Source: Acidimicrobiales bacterium
Lineage (GTDB): Bacteria > Actinomycetota > Acidimicrobiia > Acidimicrobiales > Aldehydirespiratoraceae
Assembly (NCBI GenBank): GCA_029263195.1
Contig: JAJCXX010000080.1
Coordinates: forward strand, 1 to 46,474
Length of the DNA stretch: 46,474 nt
Direction of reading: 5' to 3'
Shown: one piece after another, positions 1-8,181 of the stretch
How the letters are laid out: every line of letters begins with the position of its first letter
How positions within the stretch are numbered: the stretch's first letter is position 1
Program-made: the position numbers and the translations under genes
Notes under the pieces: generated by a model
What the model saw: only the letters and a program-made list of their open reading frames with translations
Told to the model about the DNA's origin: nothing
Database searches by the model: none

Positions 1-107
1 TCGCTCGCGAATACCCGGCAGAGAAGCTGTTGCGCGACACTCGTGCATCGATGATCGAGGACGGATGCAACGAGGTCCTCGCCATGGCCGGAGCGTTCAA
101 GCTCTGA
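1..107 (+). CDS. Acyl-CoA dehydrogenase, C-terminal end (partial)
   Basis: Only the last 34 codons are inside the window (codons start at base 3; TGA at 105-107). The tail contains EYPAEKLLRDTRASMIEDG and ends MAGAFKL. The pattern of a YP.EKLLRD helix followed by an I.DG or I.EG turn is the usual C-terminal helix of acyl-CoA dehydrogenases, which pass electrons from acyl-CoA to FAD. The following nitroreductase, thiolase and acyl-CoA synthetase genes fit a fatty-acid or aromatic acyl-CoA breakdown operon. The call rests on this short tail alone. Confidence 0.65.
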   Translation, partial: AREYPAEKLLRDTRASMIEDGCNEVLAMAGAFKL

Positions 108-126
108 TATCAGGCAGGAGACAACA

Positions 127-921
127 ATGGAGTTGAGAGAGGTCATCGGGAATCGGCGTTCGATTCGGTTCATGCGCCCTTACCGTCCGGTCGAGATCGA
201 AAAGATCCAGTGCATGCTGGAGGCAGCTCGTCTGGCTTCACACTGGGGCAACGTCGGCAGCCTGCGAGCGGTCGTGGTCATGCGGGAATCCGCGTCCGAT
301 GAGGTTCTGGACTCGTTGCAGGCCCCCATTGCAGGTTTCCAGATCAGGCTCGCCCCGGTGGTGATCGTCTGGTACCTGGAGACCGCGGCGATAGACGATC
401 AAGCCAACCGGCTTCGAGAACTACTGGAAGCCGGCGCGCTCGGCTTCGGAACACAGGAGGCCCGACGCGAAGCGCTCGAGACCCAACTCATCCCGATATT
501 CGGATCGATTGGCGATGCCCTCAAGCAACCGGGCCTGGGAGAGGTCGACTGCGGGCAAGGCATTGCACACGCCACGTTGATGGCCTACGAACTCGGGCTG
601 GGCACCTGCTGCCTCGGCACTCCCCACACCGAACAGATTCGCGAGAATCTCGGCCTCCCGGACAGCGCGAGGGTCTTGCTCCTCCAGACCGTGGGCTACC
701 CAGCGGAGAGCGCCGAGGCCGGCGGTCAGCGCCCCCGCCAGGACCTGGGTGAACTGTTCCAGCTCAACGCCTACGGCAACCCGTTCCCTCGTTCGGAAGA
801 GGTCATCGAGGAACTCGAACGAGACCGGATGCTTCAGGACCCGGCACCGTTGCCATGGCGTGAGGCAGAACTCGACTTTCTGCAACAAGCGCTCGACATC
901 GAGCCTCCCGGACTCCTCTAA
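127..921 (+). CDS. Nitroreductase family protein (FMN-dependent)
   Basis: A 264-residue protein that opens with LREVIGNRRSIRFMRPYRPVE, the typical first helix of nitroreductase-fold enzymes in which the RRS/R segment binds the FMN phosphate. A second family block, MAYELGLGTCCLGTP, lies at about residues 158-172. These enzymes use FMN and NAD(P)H to reduce nitro, quinone or related substrates; the substrate here cannot be read. ATG at 127 is preceded by GGCAGGAG at 114-121, a good ribosome site. The gene follows the acyl-CoA dehydrogenase by 19 bp and precedes the thiolase by 18 bp, so it is probably co-transcribed and may act as an accessory reductase of the acyl-CoA pathway (inference). The C-terminal 40 residues extend beyond the usual fold. 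Confidence 0.8.
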   Translation: MELREVIGNRRSIRFMRPYRPVEIEKIQCMLEAARLASHWGNVGSLRAVVVMRESASDEVLDSLQAPIAGFQIRLAPVVIVWYLETAAIDDQANRLRELLEAGALGFGTQEARREALETQLIPIFGSIGDALKQPGLGEVDCGQGIAHATLMAYELGLGTCCLGTPHTEQIRENLGLPDSARVLLLQTVGYPAESAEAGGQRPRQDLGELFQLNAYGNPFPRSEEVIEELERDRMLQDPAPLPWREAELDFLQQALDIEPPGLL

Positions 922-939
922 CCACGATCGGAGACAACC

Positions 940-2172
940 ATGAAGCTCAACGCAGTCGTTGCCGGTGTCGGTATGACCAAGTTCGGGAAGCATCTCGACA
1001 CTGGCATGAAGGCCCTCGGCGGTGAGGCCGTCACCGCCGCGGTGGCCGACGCCGGTATCCAACTCGACGACATCGAGGCCGCCTGGGTCGGGAACGCCGC
1101 GGCCGGAGTCGTCACCGGGCAAGAGTGCATACGTGGAGAGGTTGTGCTCCGAGGAATCGGTCTCGGAAAACTGCCGGTGGTGAATGTCGAGAATGCATGC
1201 GCCAGCGCGTCGACCGCGCTCAACCAGGCCGCCGCGATGGTCAGCGCCGGAATGTACGACCTGGTGTTGGCGCTTGGGGTCGAGAAGCTCTACCACCTCG
1301 ACAAGACCAAGACATTCGGAGCGTTCTCCGGAGCGGTCGACGTGGAGTCGCTCGCCGAGATCATGGCCGGGTTGGCCAAGAGTGCCGAGGCCGGTGGTGC
1401 CCGGGAGGCCAGTTCGGGTGCCGGTACGAAGCGCTCGATGTTCATGGACATCTATGCCGCGGTCGCCCGGTCCCACATGGAGAGGTACGGCACAACCGTC
1501 GAGCAGTTCGCCCGTATCTCAGAGAAGAACTCGTTTCACGGTTCGCTGAACCCGCGTGCCCAGTTTCGTGAGGCCCTCACGGTCGAGGAAATTCTGGCCT
1601 CGCCGATGATCGCCGAACCGCTCACCCGGCCCATGTGCTCGCCGATCGGCGACGGTGGTGCCGCGGTCATTCTCGTCAGCGAGCGCAAGGCCAAGGAACT
1701 GGGAATCAGAGAACCGGTCACCGTCGCGAGCAGCGTGCTTCGTTCGGGCTGGGATCGTGAGCCCGATGAGCCCGGTGCGGCAACGTTGTGCGCCAATGAG
1801 GCCTACGAGGAAGCATCGGTCGGGCCCCAGGATCTCGATGTCGTGGAGTGCCACGATGCGTCCGCTCCGGCTGAGATCTTCGCCTATGAGGATCTGGGGA
1901 TGTGTGCTCGGGGCGAAGGAGGCCGCCTCATCGACGAGGGAATCACTGCGCTCGGAGGCCGCACTCCGGTCAACACGAGCGGGGGACTGCTCCGAAAAGG
2001 TCACCCGGTCGGGGCCACCGGGCTGGCCCAGATCGTTGAACTGACCGAGCAACTGCAGGGACGCTCGGGTGATCGACAAGTGGAGGGCGCCCGAGTCGGG
2101 CTGGCCCACAACGGTGGAGGCACGATCGGGACCGATGTGGCGGCCCTCTGCGTGACAATCCTCAAGAAGTAG
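940..2172 (+). CDS. Thiolase / acetyl-CoA acetyltransferase (SCP-x-like)
   Basis: A 410-residue thiolase-superfamily protein. The acyl-accepting cysteine is in NVENACASAS (Cys87), the RKGHPVGATG block supplies the active-site His, and the C-terminal block reads HNGGGTIG instead of the CxG motif of classical degradative thiolases. That combination is typical of the SCP-x/lipid-transfer branch, which cleaves or forms 3-ketoacyl-CoA of branched or sterol-like substrates. The lack of the second cysteine means general acid/base chemistry differs from FadA, as is known for this subgroup. Its TAG stop shares its last base with the GTG of the acyl-CoA synthetase, so the pair is translationally coupled. 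The exact substrate is unknown. Confidence 0.88.
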   Translation: MKLNAVVAGVGMTKFGKHLDTGMKALGGEAVTAAVADAGIQLDDIEAAWVGNAAAGVVTGQECIRGEVVLRGIGLGKLPVVNVENACASASTALNQAAAMVSAGMYDLVLALGVEKLYHLDKTKTFGAFSGAVDVESLAEIMAGLAKSAEAGGAREASSGAGTKRSMFMDIYAAVARSHMERYGTTVEQFARISEKNSFHGSLNPRAQFREALTVEEILASPMIAEPLTRPMCSPIGDGGAAVILVSERKAKELGIREPVTVASSVLRSGWDREPDEPGAATLCANEAYEEASVGPQDLDVVECHDASAPAEIFAYEDLGMCARGEGGRLIDEGITALGGRTPVNTSGGLLRKGHPVGATGLAQIVELTEQLQGRSGDRQVEGARVGLAHNGGGTIGTDVAALCVTILKK

Positions 2173-3773
2173 TGTCGGCCGTGAGGGAGCGCAGCGATCT
2201 GATTCTCGCCGACATTGTCGCCAACCGGGCCGAGCAGACCCCCGACATTGATGTTCTGACTTTCGAACATTTGAGCCTCGACGGTGGGGCCACCCCCGAT
2301 GAGGTACGCACGTTCGCTGATCTTCAGCACAACGCCAACTGCATCGCCGGTGAGCTGATCAGGCGCGGCCTCCAACGAGGCGACCGTTTCGCGTTGATGA
2401 TGCGAAACCGGCCCGAGTTCGTGGAGACCATGATCGCGGCTTCGATCACGGCCACGGTGTTCGTGCCGGTTGATCCCCGCAGTAAGGGCGACAAGCTCGC
2501 CTACCAGCTCCGCAACGCTGGCTGCAGGGGAGTGGTCTGCGATGTCGACGCCCTGCCCAATCTCGAGGTGGTCAGACCGCACACTCCGGTCGAGTGGGTG
2601 CTGGCCGTGGGTGCCGAGGGAGCTAGCGGATCCGAACCTCTCGAGGAGGCACTCACCGGCGCCGGGTCGACTGTCGACGTCAGGATCGAGGCTGAATCCG
2701 ATCCTCTGCAGATCATCTACACGTCGGGTACCACCGGCGACCCCAAAGGGGTTGTCTTCCAGAACGCCAAGTTCGGGGCTTACACGATGCTCGGCTGGAT
2801 AGCGGGGTATCAGCCCGATGATCGTCCCTACACAGGACTGTCGCTGACCCATGGCAACGCCCAAGCCGTCACCCTGGGCCCGTCCCTGGGCATGGGCCTG
2901 CGCGCTGTGTTCAGCTACAAGTTCACGAAGTCGAGACTGTGGGATGTATGTCGAGCCCACGACTGCACCGTGTTCTCACTTCTGGGCGGGATGGCCACGG
3001 CGATCTACAGCGAACCGGCGCGCCCCGACGATGCCGATAATCCCGTGCGGTTCGTGACAAGTGCCGGAATGCCCCCGGCCATCTGGGAGCCGTTCCAGAA
3101 GCGCTTCGATGTCGAGATCCTCGAGTGGTACGCCGCGATCGAGGGCGGCATGGCCATCAAACCCATCGGTGAGGGCCCGGTCGGGTCGTTCGGACAGCCC
3201 ATGCCGGGCCTCGAGATGCGTGTTCTCGACGACGATGATGTGGAGTGCGATCCCGGGGTCACGGGCGAGCTGTGCTCTCGGCCGGCCGGGCAGTCGGCCG
3301 AGCCGGTGGAGTACTTCGAGAACGCCGAAGCCTCGGCCGCCAAGACCCGCGGGGGTTGGCTTCGCAGCGGCGACATGGTTCATGCCGACTCCGATGGGTG
3401 GTTGTTCTTCGACTACCGACGGGGTGGGGGCCTTCGACACAACGGCGACTTCATAAGTCCCGGCATCGTCGAGAAGGTCCTGGCCGAGCATCCCCAGATC
3501 GACGACGTGTTCGTATACGGGGTGCCGGCCGAGTCGGGGGCTCCAGGCGAGAGCGACGTGGTGGCCGCGGTGGTGTTGGTCGAGGGGTCTGGCTGCGACT
3601 GGTCTGAGGTGTATCGGTGGTGCGGGGCCGGACTCGAGTCGAATTTCGTTCCCTCGTATTTCCAGGTCGTGGACGAAATCCCGAAGACCAGCTCCGAGAA
3701 GCCCCAGGAACGGTTCCTATCGTCGGAGTTCTCACCTGAACGCTCCAACATCATTTCGCGCGGGGCTGTCTGA
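2172..3773 (+). CDS. AMP-dependent acyl-CoA synthetase / ligase
   Basis: A 533-residue member of the adenylate-forming family. The P-loop-like A3 motif IIYTSGTTGDPKGV is at about residues 178-191, the region around EWYAAIEGG matches the YG.TE-type A5 position, and LRSGDMVH gives the A7-type aspartate that binds ribose. The C-terminal ends in KTSSEKPQ, where the final conserved lysine catalyses adenylation. The enzyme should activate a carboxylic acid to its CoA thioester using ATP. GTG start at 2172 overlaps the thiolase stop by one base, which supports this start. With thiolase and acyl-CoA dehydrogenase it forms an acyl-CoA metabolism operon; the acid cannot be named. Confidence 0.87.
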   Translation: MSAVRERSDLILADIVANRAEQTPDIDVLTFEHLSLDGGATPDEVRTFADLQHNANCIAGELIRRGLQRGDRFALMMRNRPEFVETMIAASITATVFVPVDPRSKGDKLAYQLRNAGCRGVVCDVDALPNLEVVRPHTPVEWVLAVGAEGASGSEPLEEALTGAGSTVDVRIEAESDPLQIIYTSGTTGDPKGVVFQNAKFGAYTMLGWIAGYQPDDRPYTGLSLTHGNAQAVTLGPSLGMGLRAVFSYKFTKSRLWDVCRAHDCTVFSLLGGMATAIYSEPARPDDADNPVRFVTSAGMPPAIWEPFQKRFDVEILEWYAAIEGGMAIKPIGEGPVGSFGQPMPGLEMRVLDDDDVECDPGVTGELCSRPAGQSAEPVEYFENAEASAAKTRGGWLRSGDMVHADSDGWLFFDYRRGGGLRHNGDFISPGIVEKVLAEHPQIDDVFVYGVPAESGAPGESDVVAAVVLVEGSGCDWSEVYRWCGAGLESNFVPSYFQVVDEIPKTSSEKPQERFLSSEFSPERSNIISRGAV

Positions 3774-3792
3774 GCTACCGCCGGGCTCTGTG

Positions 3793-3804
3793 TACAGTTC
3801 GCGC
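3793..3804 (+). promoter_or_regulatory. Candidate leaderless promoter (-10 box) of the cobalamin adenosyltransferase gene
   Basis: TACAGT at 3793-3798 is followed by 6 nt and then ATG at 3805, and no purine-rich ribosome site is present. This is the arrangement of leaderless actinobacterial genes, in which transcription starts at or next to the A of the start codon. The same layout occurs before 8182 and, with 7 nt, before 8998. Confidence 0.5.
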
Positions 3805-4380
3805 ATGTCGCAAGAAGAGTTGGGCAACAGACCGAGTCGGCCGGCGATCTACACCCGCACTGGCGATGACGGATCCACCGGTCTGCTGTTCGGGGGCCGG
3901 GTGGCGAAGAACTCCGAAATCCCCGAGGCCTGCGGCGATGTCGACGAGGCACAGGCGGCAATCGGAGTGGCTCGGGCGACGTCGGGCGGCGCCGACCAGG
4001 TCCTCGACGCGATTCTGGTGAAGGTAGCGCGCGACCTCTGGGTTCTGATGGCCGAACTGGCGACCCGATCCGAGAATCGCCGCAAGCTCGAGCCCGACGC
4101 GACGCTCGTCTCCGAGAAGATGGTTGAGGCTCTCGAAACCGCGATCGACGACGTGTCGGCGCGGTTCGATCCGCCGAGCGAGTTCGTGGTACCGGGATCC
4201 GATCCGGTCTCGGCTCATCTCGATCTGGCCCGCACGGTGGTCCGCCGCGCCGAACGCAGCGCCGTGGCGGTGGCAGCGCCCGAATCGAAATCGGTCATCT
4301 ATCTCAATCGCCTGTCGGATCTATTGTGGACCCTCGCACGCTGGCAGGAAGGCACCCCCACCCGGGTGCGAGATCTCTGA
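3805..4380 (+). CDS. pduO: ATP:cob(I)alamin adenosyltransferase, PduO type
   Basis: A 191-residue protein with the PduO/MMAB N-terminal signature YTRTGDDGSTGLLFGGRVAK, which wraps the ATP phosphates, followed by DVDEAQAAIGVAR. The C-terminal helix VVRRAERSAV contains the conserved arginine and glutamate that contact ATP and cobalamin, and YLNRLSDLLW is the last conserved helix. It transfers adenosyl to cob(I)alamin to make coenzyme B12 for enzymes such as methylmalonyl-CoA mutase, which fits next to acyl-CoA catabolism. An in-frame GTG at 3790 would add five residues, but the leaderless box at 3793-3798 favours ATG 3805. Confidence 0.9.
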   Translation: MSQEELGNRPSRPAIYTRTGDDGSTGLLFGGRVAKNSEIPEACGDVDEAQAAIGVARATSGGADQVLDAILVKVARDLWVLMAELATRSENRRKLEPDATLVSEKMVEALETAIDDVSARFDPPSEFVVPGSDPVSAHLDLARTVVRRAERSAVAVAAPESKSVIYLNRLSDLLWTLARWQEGTPTRVRDL

Positions 4381-4422
4381 TTCGATTCGTCAACAACCAA
4401 CAGACATGTCCAGGAGTATTCG

Positions 4423-5868
4423 ATGGCCGTTACTTTCCATGCCGTTCGCAGCGTCCCCAAGGTCGCCAACGCGTCGGTCCAAATTGTCACCACCGATGTG
4501 GTGTCATCGGGGGTCCCTGGGGTCGATCCCGGCCAACTCGAGAACGCCGGCTTCGAAGGCAAGGCCAAACAGGTTCACACTTGGCCCAGCGGTGGAAGAG
4601 TCAATGCTCTGATCGGTATCGGCCCCGAGGCCGACGCTGATCTTCAGTCGATTCGCAGCGCATCGGCGACGATCGGAAGGACGCTCGGGCGCAACCGGCG
4701 AGTAGCGGTGGAGCTACCGTCCGACCTCTCACTTACCGACGACGACATGCGACGGGCGTTGGCTGAGGGCGCGGCGCTCGGTGCCTACCGGTTCACCAGC
4801 CACAAGTCCGAAAGCGAATCCCTGAAGCTCAGCCGAGTCGACGTCGTGGGTGGTGCTGGGGCGCGAAAGCAAGCGGCGCTCGATCTCGGGGCGGCATTTG
4901 CCGAGGCCCAGATGCTGGCCCGTGACCTGGTGAATGAGCCTGGAGGGACACTCACTCCGCCGGTGTTCGCCCGTCGCACCGCCGCGATGGCTCGCCGATC
5001 CGGTCTCAAGGTCAAGGTTTGGGACGAAGCGGCGATCAAGAAGGGGAAGCTCGGAGGTCTGCTCGGAGTCAACCGCGGATCGACCAACCCCCCGCGATTC
5101 GTCGAGCTGATCTATCAGCCCAGTGGTAAGCCAACCGGCACGGTGGCGCTGGTGGGCAAGGGGCTCACCTTCGATTCCGGTGGTCTGTCGATCAAGACCG
5201 GCCAGGGAATGATGACCATGAAGTGCGATATGGGTGGCGCCGCCGCGGTGGTCGGAGCCATGTCGGCACTGTCGACGGTGGCACCGCGTTGTCGAGTCCG
5301 CGCTTTCATTCCAATGACCGACAACATGCTCGGTGGCGATGCCACCAGGCCCGGCGACGTGCTCAAGATTCGCAACGGAAAGACCATCGAGGTTCTCAAC
5401 ACCGATGCCGAAGGCCGTCTGGTGCTGGCCGATGCCCTGTGCGTGGCCAGTGAGGCCAAGCCCGACGCAATTGTCGACTTGGCCACCCTGACCGGGGCTT
5501 GCATGGTCGCACTCGGACCGAAGATCGCCGGGCTGATGGGCAACGACGATACGTGGGTCGGGCAGGTCGAGGCGGCCGGCTCATCATCAGGTGAGCGAGT
5601 CTGGCGACTTCCGTTGCCGGCGGATTACAAGAAGATGGTCGAGTCGTCGGTCGCCGACATGAAGAACATCGGAGGCCCCCACGGCGGCGCCTTGACGGCG
5701 GGCCTCATTCTGCAGGAGTTCGTCGCCGACGGCATTCCGTGGGCCCACATCGACATCGCCGGACCGGCCTGGAGTGACTCCGAGGAGGCCGAGATCTCCA
5801 AGGGCGGCACCGGATTCGGTGTCAGGCTCCTGCTCGACCTGATCAGGAACTTCGAGCCGGTCTCCTAG
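4423..5868 (+). CDS. pepA: Leucyl aminopeptidase (M17 family)
   Basis: A 481-residue cytosolic aminopeptidase. The catalytic half carries VGKGLTFDSGGLSIK, with the metal-binding Lys and Asp, and the family hallmark NTDAEGRLVLADAL beginning at residue 326, with the Asp and Glu ligands of the two metal ions. The N-terminal 150 residues form the divergent M17 head domain. It removes N-terminal residues from peptides as a hexamer. AGGAG at 4412-4416 lies 6 nt before ATG 4423 and fixes the start. Length is normal for the family. Expression is probably ended by the hairpin just downstream. Confidence 0.95.
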   Translation: MAVTFHAVRSVPKVANASVQIVTTDVVSSGVPGVDPGQLENAGFEGKAKQVHTWPSGGRVNALIGIGPEADADLQSIRSASATIGRTLGRNRRVAVELPSDLSLTDDDMRRALAEGAALGAYRFTSHKSESESLKLSRVDVVGGAGARKQAALDLGAAFAEAQMLARDLVNEPGGTLTPPVFARRTAAMARRSGLKVKVWDEAAIKKGKLGGLLGVNRGSTNPPRFVELIYQPSGKPTGTVALVGKGLTFDSGGLSIKTGQGMMTMKCDMGGAAAVVGAMSALSTVAPRCRVRAFIPMTDNMLGGDATRPGDVLKIRNGKTIEVLNTDAEGRLVLADALCVASEAKPDAIVDLATLTGACMVALGPKIAGLMGNDDTWVGQVEAAGSSSGERVWRLPLPADYKKMVESSVADMKNIGGPHGGALTAGLILQEFVADGIPWAHIDIAGPAWSDSEEAEISKGGTGFGVRLLLDLIRNFEPVS

Positions 5869-5896
5869 AGGCGGGCTGCGACCTGGGCGAAAACGC

Positions 5897-5926
5897 CGAA
5901 GGGCGGCCCCGGAGGGCCGCCCTTCG
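5897..5926. terminator. Bidirectional intrinsic-type terminator hairpin
   Basis: A perfect 12-bp inverted repeat: cgaagggcggcc at 5897-5908 and ggccgcccttcg at 5915-5926, with a 6-nt loop. It lies between the converging pepA (+) and Flp pilin (-) genes, so it can serve both. There is no long U tract, as is common in high-GC actinobacteria. Confidence 0.85.
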
Positions 5927-5943
5927 ATGTGTTCTTGGCGGGA

Positions 5944-6129
5944 TCAGCCGATCGCCGAGTTGACCTCGGAGAACTTACTCGAAGCCGAGGAACCGAGAGC
6001 GGTCACGGCGGCGATGCAAACAACGGCGATGAGTGCGACCAAGAGGGCGTACTCGACGAGGCTGGCGCCTCGGTCGTCGTCGATGTGGCTGGTTACCCAA
6101 GCGCTTAGGAACTGGAAGGTGGTGGTCAT
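5944..6129 (-). CDS. Flp/Fap-type pilin subunit
   Basis: A 61-residue prepilin: a short leader ending in DDDRG, then ASLVEYALLVALIAVVCIAAVTA. In Flp pilins the prepilin peptidase cuts after the glycine, leaving a glutamate at position +5 of the mature protein, which is met here (A-S-L-V-E). The hydrophobic helix anchors the subunit before assembly into a type IVb (Tad) pilus. A strong AGGGGAG ribosome site sits at 6140-6146. None of the tad assembly genes (ATPase, peptidase, platform proteins) is in this window, so this is an orphan subunit locally. Confidence 0.88.
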   Translation of the reverse strand: MTTTFQFLSAWVTSHIDDDRGASLVEYALLVALIAVVCIAAVTALGSSASSKFSEVNSAIG

Positions 6130-6153
6130 TCGGGTGGACTCCCCTAATTATGT

Positions 6154-6173
6154 CGCCACCACCAACGGTGGCG
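6154..6173 (-). promoter_or_regulatory. Hairpin in the 5' leader of the Flp pilin gene
   Basis: CGCCACC at 6154-6160 and GGTGGCG at 6167-6173 form a 7-bp stem with a 6-nt loop, 8 nt upstream of the pilin's ribosome binding site. It could stabilise the mRNA of an abundant subunit or be an operator. No function can be shown from sequence alone. Confidence 0.35.
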
Positions 6174-6258
6174 AACTGTCCCTATTCCATCGGCACGACC
6201 ACCCCCGGGCCTTATGTATCTTTTGGCCCAATTGCAGAGGCCGGTCGACCCATGGGAT

Positions 6259-6894
6259 CTAAGCGGCCTCGGGACCCTCGGCTACCGGAGGCTTGTGGTG
6301 GTCCCATGCCCACCTGACCGCTTCGGCCGCCACGGACGGGTGGACTCGCCAGCGGCCGAGTTGGAGCTCGGCCTCGTCGAGTTGGTCGTCGCAGGCGATC
6401 AGCCCAAGAGCAAGGCGTCGGGCCCTGCGGCGCTGAGACTCGATGTCGCCTCCATCGAGCTGTTGCTCGGTGTGGAGAGCGTGCCGGGCCTTCAGGAAGT
6501 CGGGGAGTCGTTCGACCTGCCCGCGATTGAGTGGAGCCAAGCGTCGACGTACCTGGAGCTCGCTCTCGCCGGCGGCCCGGGCCGCTCCGAATCGGCAGGC
6601 ACGCAGGATCGATCGGGCGAGTGGACTGTTGTGCCCGCCTCGATGACCGAGCCCCAGAGCCCCAGCCACGTCGCCCAAATTGAGTTGGAAGCCACCGGGT
6701 GAGGTATCGAGCCGTCCGGCACAGTGTCGGAGCAGCCAGACCGTGCTCGGACCGAGGATTCCGAGCCAGAACTGCTCGACGTAGACCGACCTCGGGTCGT
6801 ATCCGAGCCTGTCGATGAGCGGGTCGGGCCAGACACTGACCTTTATCGAGTCGACCATTGGTTGAGGTGTGCCGGTTGGGTCGGCGACTGACAT
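6259..6894 (-). CDS. Unrecognised 211-residue protein
   Basis: No family is recognised. From ATG 6894 the protein starts MSVADPTGTPQPMVDSIKV. A middle part, YVEQFWLGILGPSTVWLLRH, is followed by LNLGDVAGALGLGHRGGHNS, which has the look of a small winged or helical DNA-binding fold. The C-terminal half is very rich in Arg and Glu and predicted helical. It has no signal peptide and no clear membrane segment. An in-frame start at 6942 would add 16 residues, but these look unlike the rest. It runs in the same direction as the flanking exported-protein genes, with 96 bp of AT-richer DNA upstream that likely holds its promoter. Confidence 0.7.
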   Translation of the reverse strand: MSVADPTGTPQPMVDSIKVSVWPDPLIDRLGYDPRSVYVEQFWLGILGPSTVWLLRHCAGRLDTSPGGFQLNLGDVAGALGLGHRGGHNSPLARSILRACRFGAARAAGESELQVRRRLAPLNRGQVERLPDFLKARHALHTEQQLDGGDIESQRRRARRLALGLIACDDQLDEAELQLGRWRVHPSVAAEAVRWAWDHHKPPVAEGPEAA

Positions 6895-6940
6895 GGCGTG
6901 CTCCGTCTGTAAGAGATGTACTCGAAGAGGGAAGCTCGAC

Positions 6941-6986
6941 ACATTTCAATACATTTCACGCACGGTTGTCAACACCCAATATTGGG
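6941..6986. promoter_or_regulatory. Probable regulatory region with direct repeat and palindrome
   Basis: The gap 6895-6990 upstream of the 6894 gene holds a direct repeat, ACATTTCA at 6941-6948 and 6951-6958 (10-bp period, one helical turn), and a perfect 12-bp palindrome CCCAATATTGGG at 6975-6986. The stretch is AT-richer than its surroundings. These could be operator half-sites or promoter elements of the minus-strand gene; the palindrome could instead be part of a terminator for the gene ending at 6991. Confidence 0.35.
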
Positions 6987-6990
6987 CCTG

Positions 6991-7353
6991 CTACACGCCA
7001 CCCGGGTCGGTTGGCGGCGGAGGAGGAGGATCGAGATTGGGCGAAGAGTCGACTGGATCGGCTGTTTCGGCCGCCACAGGGGCCGGCTCGGGCTCCGGTA
7101 CCGGCTCGGGTTCCGGCACGAAGGTCGGCTCCGCCTCTGCCGCGGCCGGTGGTGCCCCTTTGGGCTTCTTGGCCGGGCCGAATGAGCTCCAGATGATTCC
7201 AAACACCACGCCGACGAGAATCAACACCACCAACGAAACGATGGAGAGTGAGACCCATCGGGCGTTGATGGCGAAGACGGCCAGGCCGATGCCCAAGGGC
7301 AGTCCCCAGAGCCCACCGGCTATGGGGTGTATTTTGCGGTCGGATTCAGACAT
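6991..7353 (-). CDS. Small two-helix membrane protein with Pro/Glu-rich tail
   Basis: A 120-residue protein. Residues about 12-30 (GGLWGLPLGIGLAVFAINA) and about 32-55 (VSLSIVSLVVLILVGVVFGIIW) are hydrophobic and probably span the membrane. The rest is a low-complexity tail with PEPEPVPEPEPAP and PPPPPPTDPGG, likely extended and crossing or standing off the wall. ATG at 7353 lies 5 bp after the stop of the upstream exported-protein gene and has GGAAGG as ribosome site, so the two are an operon. No enzymatic motif is visible. A partner role for the upstream protein is inferred from linkage only. Confidence 0.75.
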   Translation of the reverse strand: MSESDRKIHPIAGGLWGLPLGIGLAVFAINARWVSLSIVSLVVLILVGVVFGIIWSSFGPAKKPKGAPPAAAEAEPTFVPEPEPVPEPEPAPVAAETADPVDSSPNLDPPPPPPTDPGGV

Positions 7354-7358
7354 TTGGG

Positions 7359-8114
7359 TCACGCCTTCCATGTGTAGGCCGGACGGGAGTTGAACAGGAG
7401 CCCCATGAACCCACCGAGCATCAGGGCGGTGGCGGCCACGCCGACTGGTCCGAAGAGCGGGCCGATCATCTCGACATGGCCTTGTCCGAAGCAGGGGGCG
7501 AGGTTCTGGCTGGTGAGAAGCCCCTCGACCTTCACCTTTGCCGAGAACTTGAATGGCAGGTCGTTCTCGAGGTCCACGATGCCGCGGTTTCGGTTCTTGA
7601 AATTGTTGTTGGGATCTCCGCCGGTATCGAGGCTGATGCCGGAGGTCTTGATTTCCCAAGAGTGGTCCTCGGGGCCATCGCCTTCCAGCGGCATGAATCC
7701 GAAGTAGGCGACCACTCCGCTGCTGTCGACCTTGAACGGGTTGGAGGAGGTGAATGCCTGCTCGCCAGAGAGCAGGTCGACGGGCGGATTGTCGTCGCCG
7801 GCATCGAAGGCGGCATCGAGGATTTCACCGTCGTTGTCGTAGGAGAACGCGAATCCGCCGCAGGGACCGGTCAGCTGGCTTCCCGATCCGAAATCGGCCA
7901 CGTCGGTGGACAGTCCGACGGCTTCGGCGAGCTGGCCGTAGAGGCCGTCTCCAGGAACGAGGTCGTCCTCTCCCGGTGCGCCGGGCGGGATGAGTGCACG
8001 AATCTCATCGAGTGGATCGGGCTCCTGGGCTGCCGCCAGGCCGACCGAAACCGGCAGCGCGGCGGCTGCTCCCAGTGCGAGCAAGACAATTAGTGCTCGG
8101 TAACGCCGTCGCAT
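7359..8114 (-). CDS. Exported, membrane-anchored protein of unknown function
   Basis: A 251-residue protein with a clear signal peptide: MRRRYRALIVLLALGAAAALPVSVG..A, probably cut after LAAA. The mature part is acidic (Asp/Gly rich), has two cysteines that could form a disulfide (PCGG and PCFG), and ends with a hydrophobic stretch, GPVGVAATALMLGGFMGLLF, then a short tail, so it is likely held in the membrane by its C-terminus with the bulk outside the cell. GGGGAAG precedes ATG 8114; an in-frame upstream ATG at 8156 would put 14 charged residues before the signal peptide and is unlikely. No known domain is recognised. Confidence 0.75.
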   Translation of the reverse strand: MRRRYRALIVLLALGAAAALPVSVGLAAAQEPDPLDEIRALIPPGAPGEDDLVPGDGLYGQLAEAVGLSTDVADFGSGSQLTGPCGGFAFSYDNDGEILDAAFDAGDDNPPVDLLSGEQAFTSSNPFKVDSSGVVAYFGFMPLEGDGPEDHSWEIKTSGISLDTGGDPNNNFKNRNRGIVDLENDLPFKFSAKVKVEGLLTSQNLAPCFGQGHVEMIGPLFGPVGVAATALMLGGFMGLLFNSRPAYTWKA

Positions 8115-8169
8115 CGGCTTCCCCTTTGTCGACTTCAATTGAGTGGCTCCAGACAATAGTGGGTCTGAC

Positions 8170-8181
8170 TACCATCTGCGT
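8170..8181 (+). promoter_or_regulatory. Candidate leaderless promoter of the sirtuin gene
   Basis: TACCAT at 8170-8175, then 6 nt, then ATG 8182, with no ribosome site. The spacing equals that at 3793-3805. It lies in the 67-bp gap between divergent genes. Confidence 0.45.

Noticed and set aside
421-1476. Long minus-strand open frame of 351 codons
   Set aside because: It lies opposite the nitroreductase and thiolase genes, which have clear family motifs; an antisense shadow typical of high-GC DNA.
2001-2960. Long minus-strand frame of 319 codons
   Set aside because: Antisense to the thiolase and acyl-CoA synthetase; no motif and no ribosome site.
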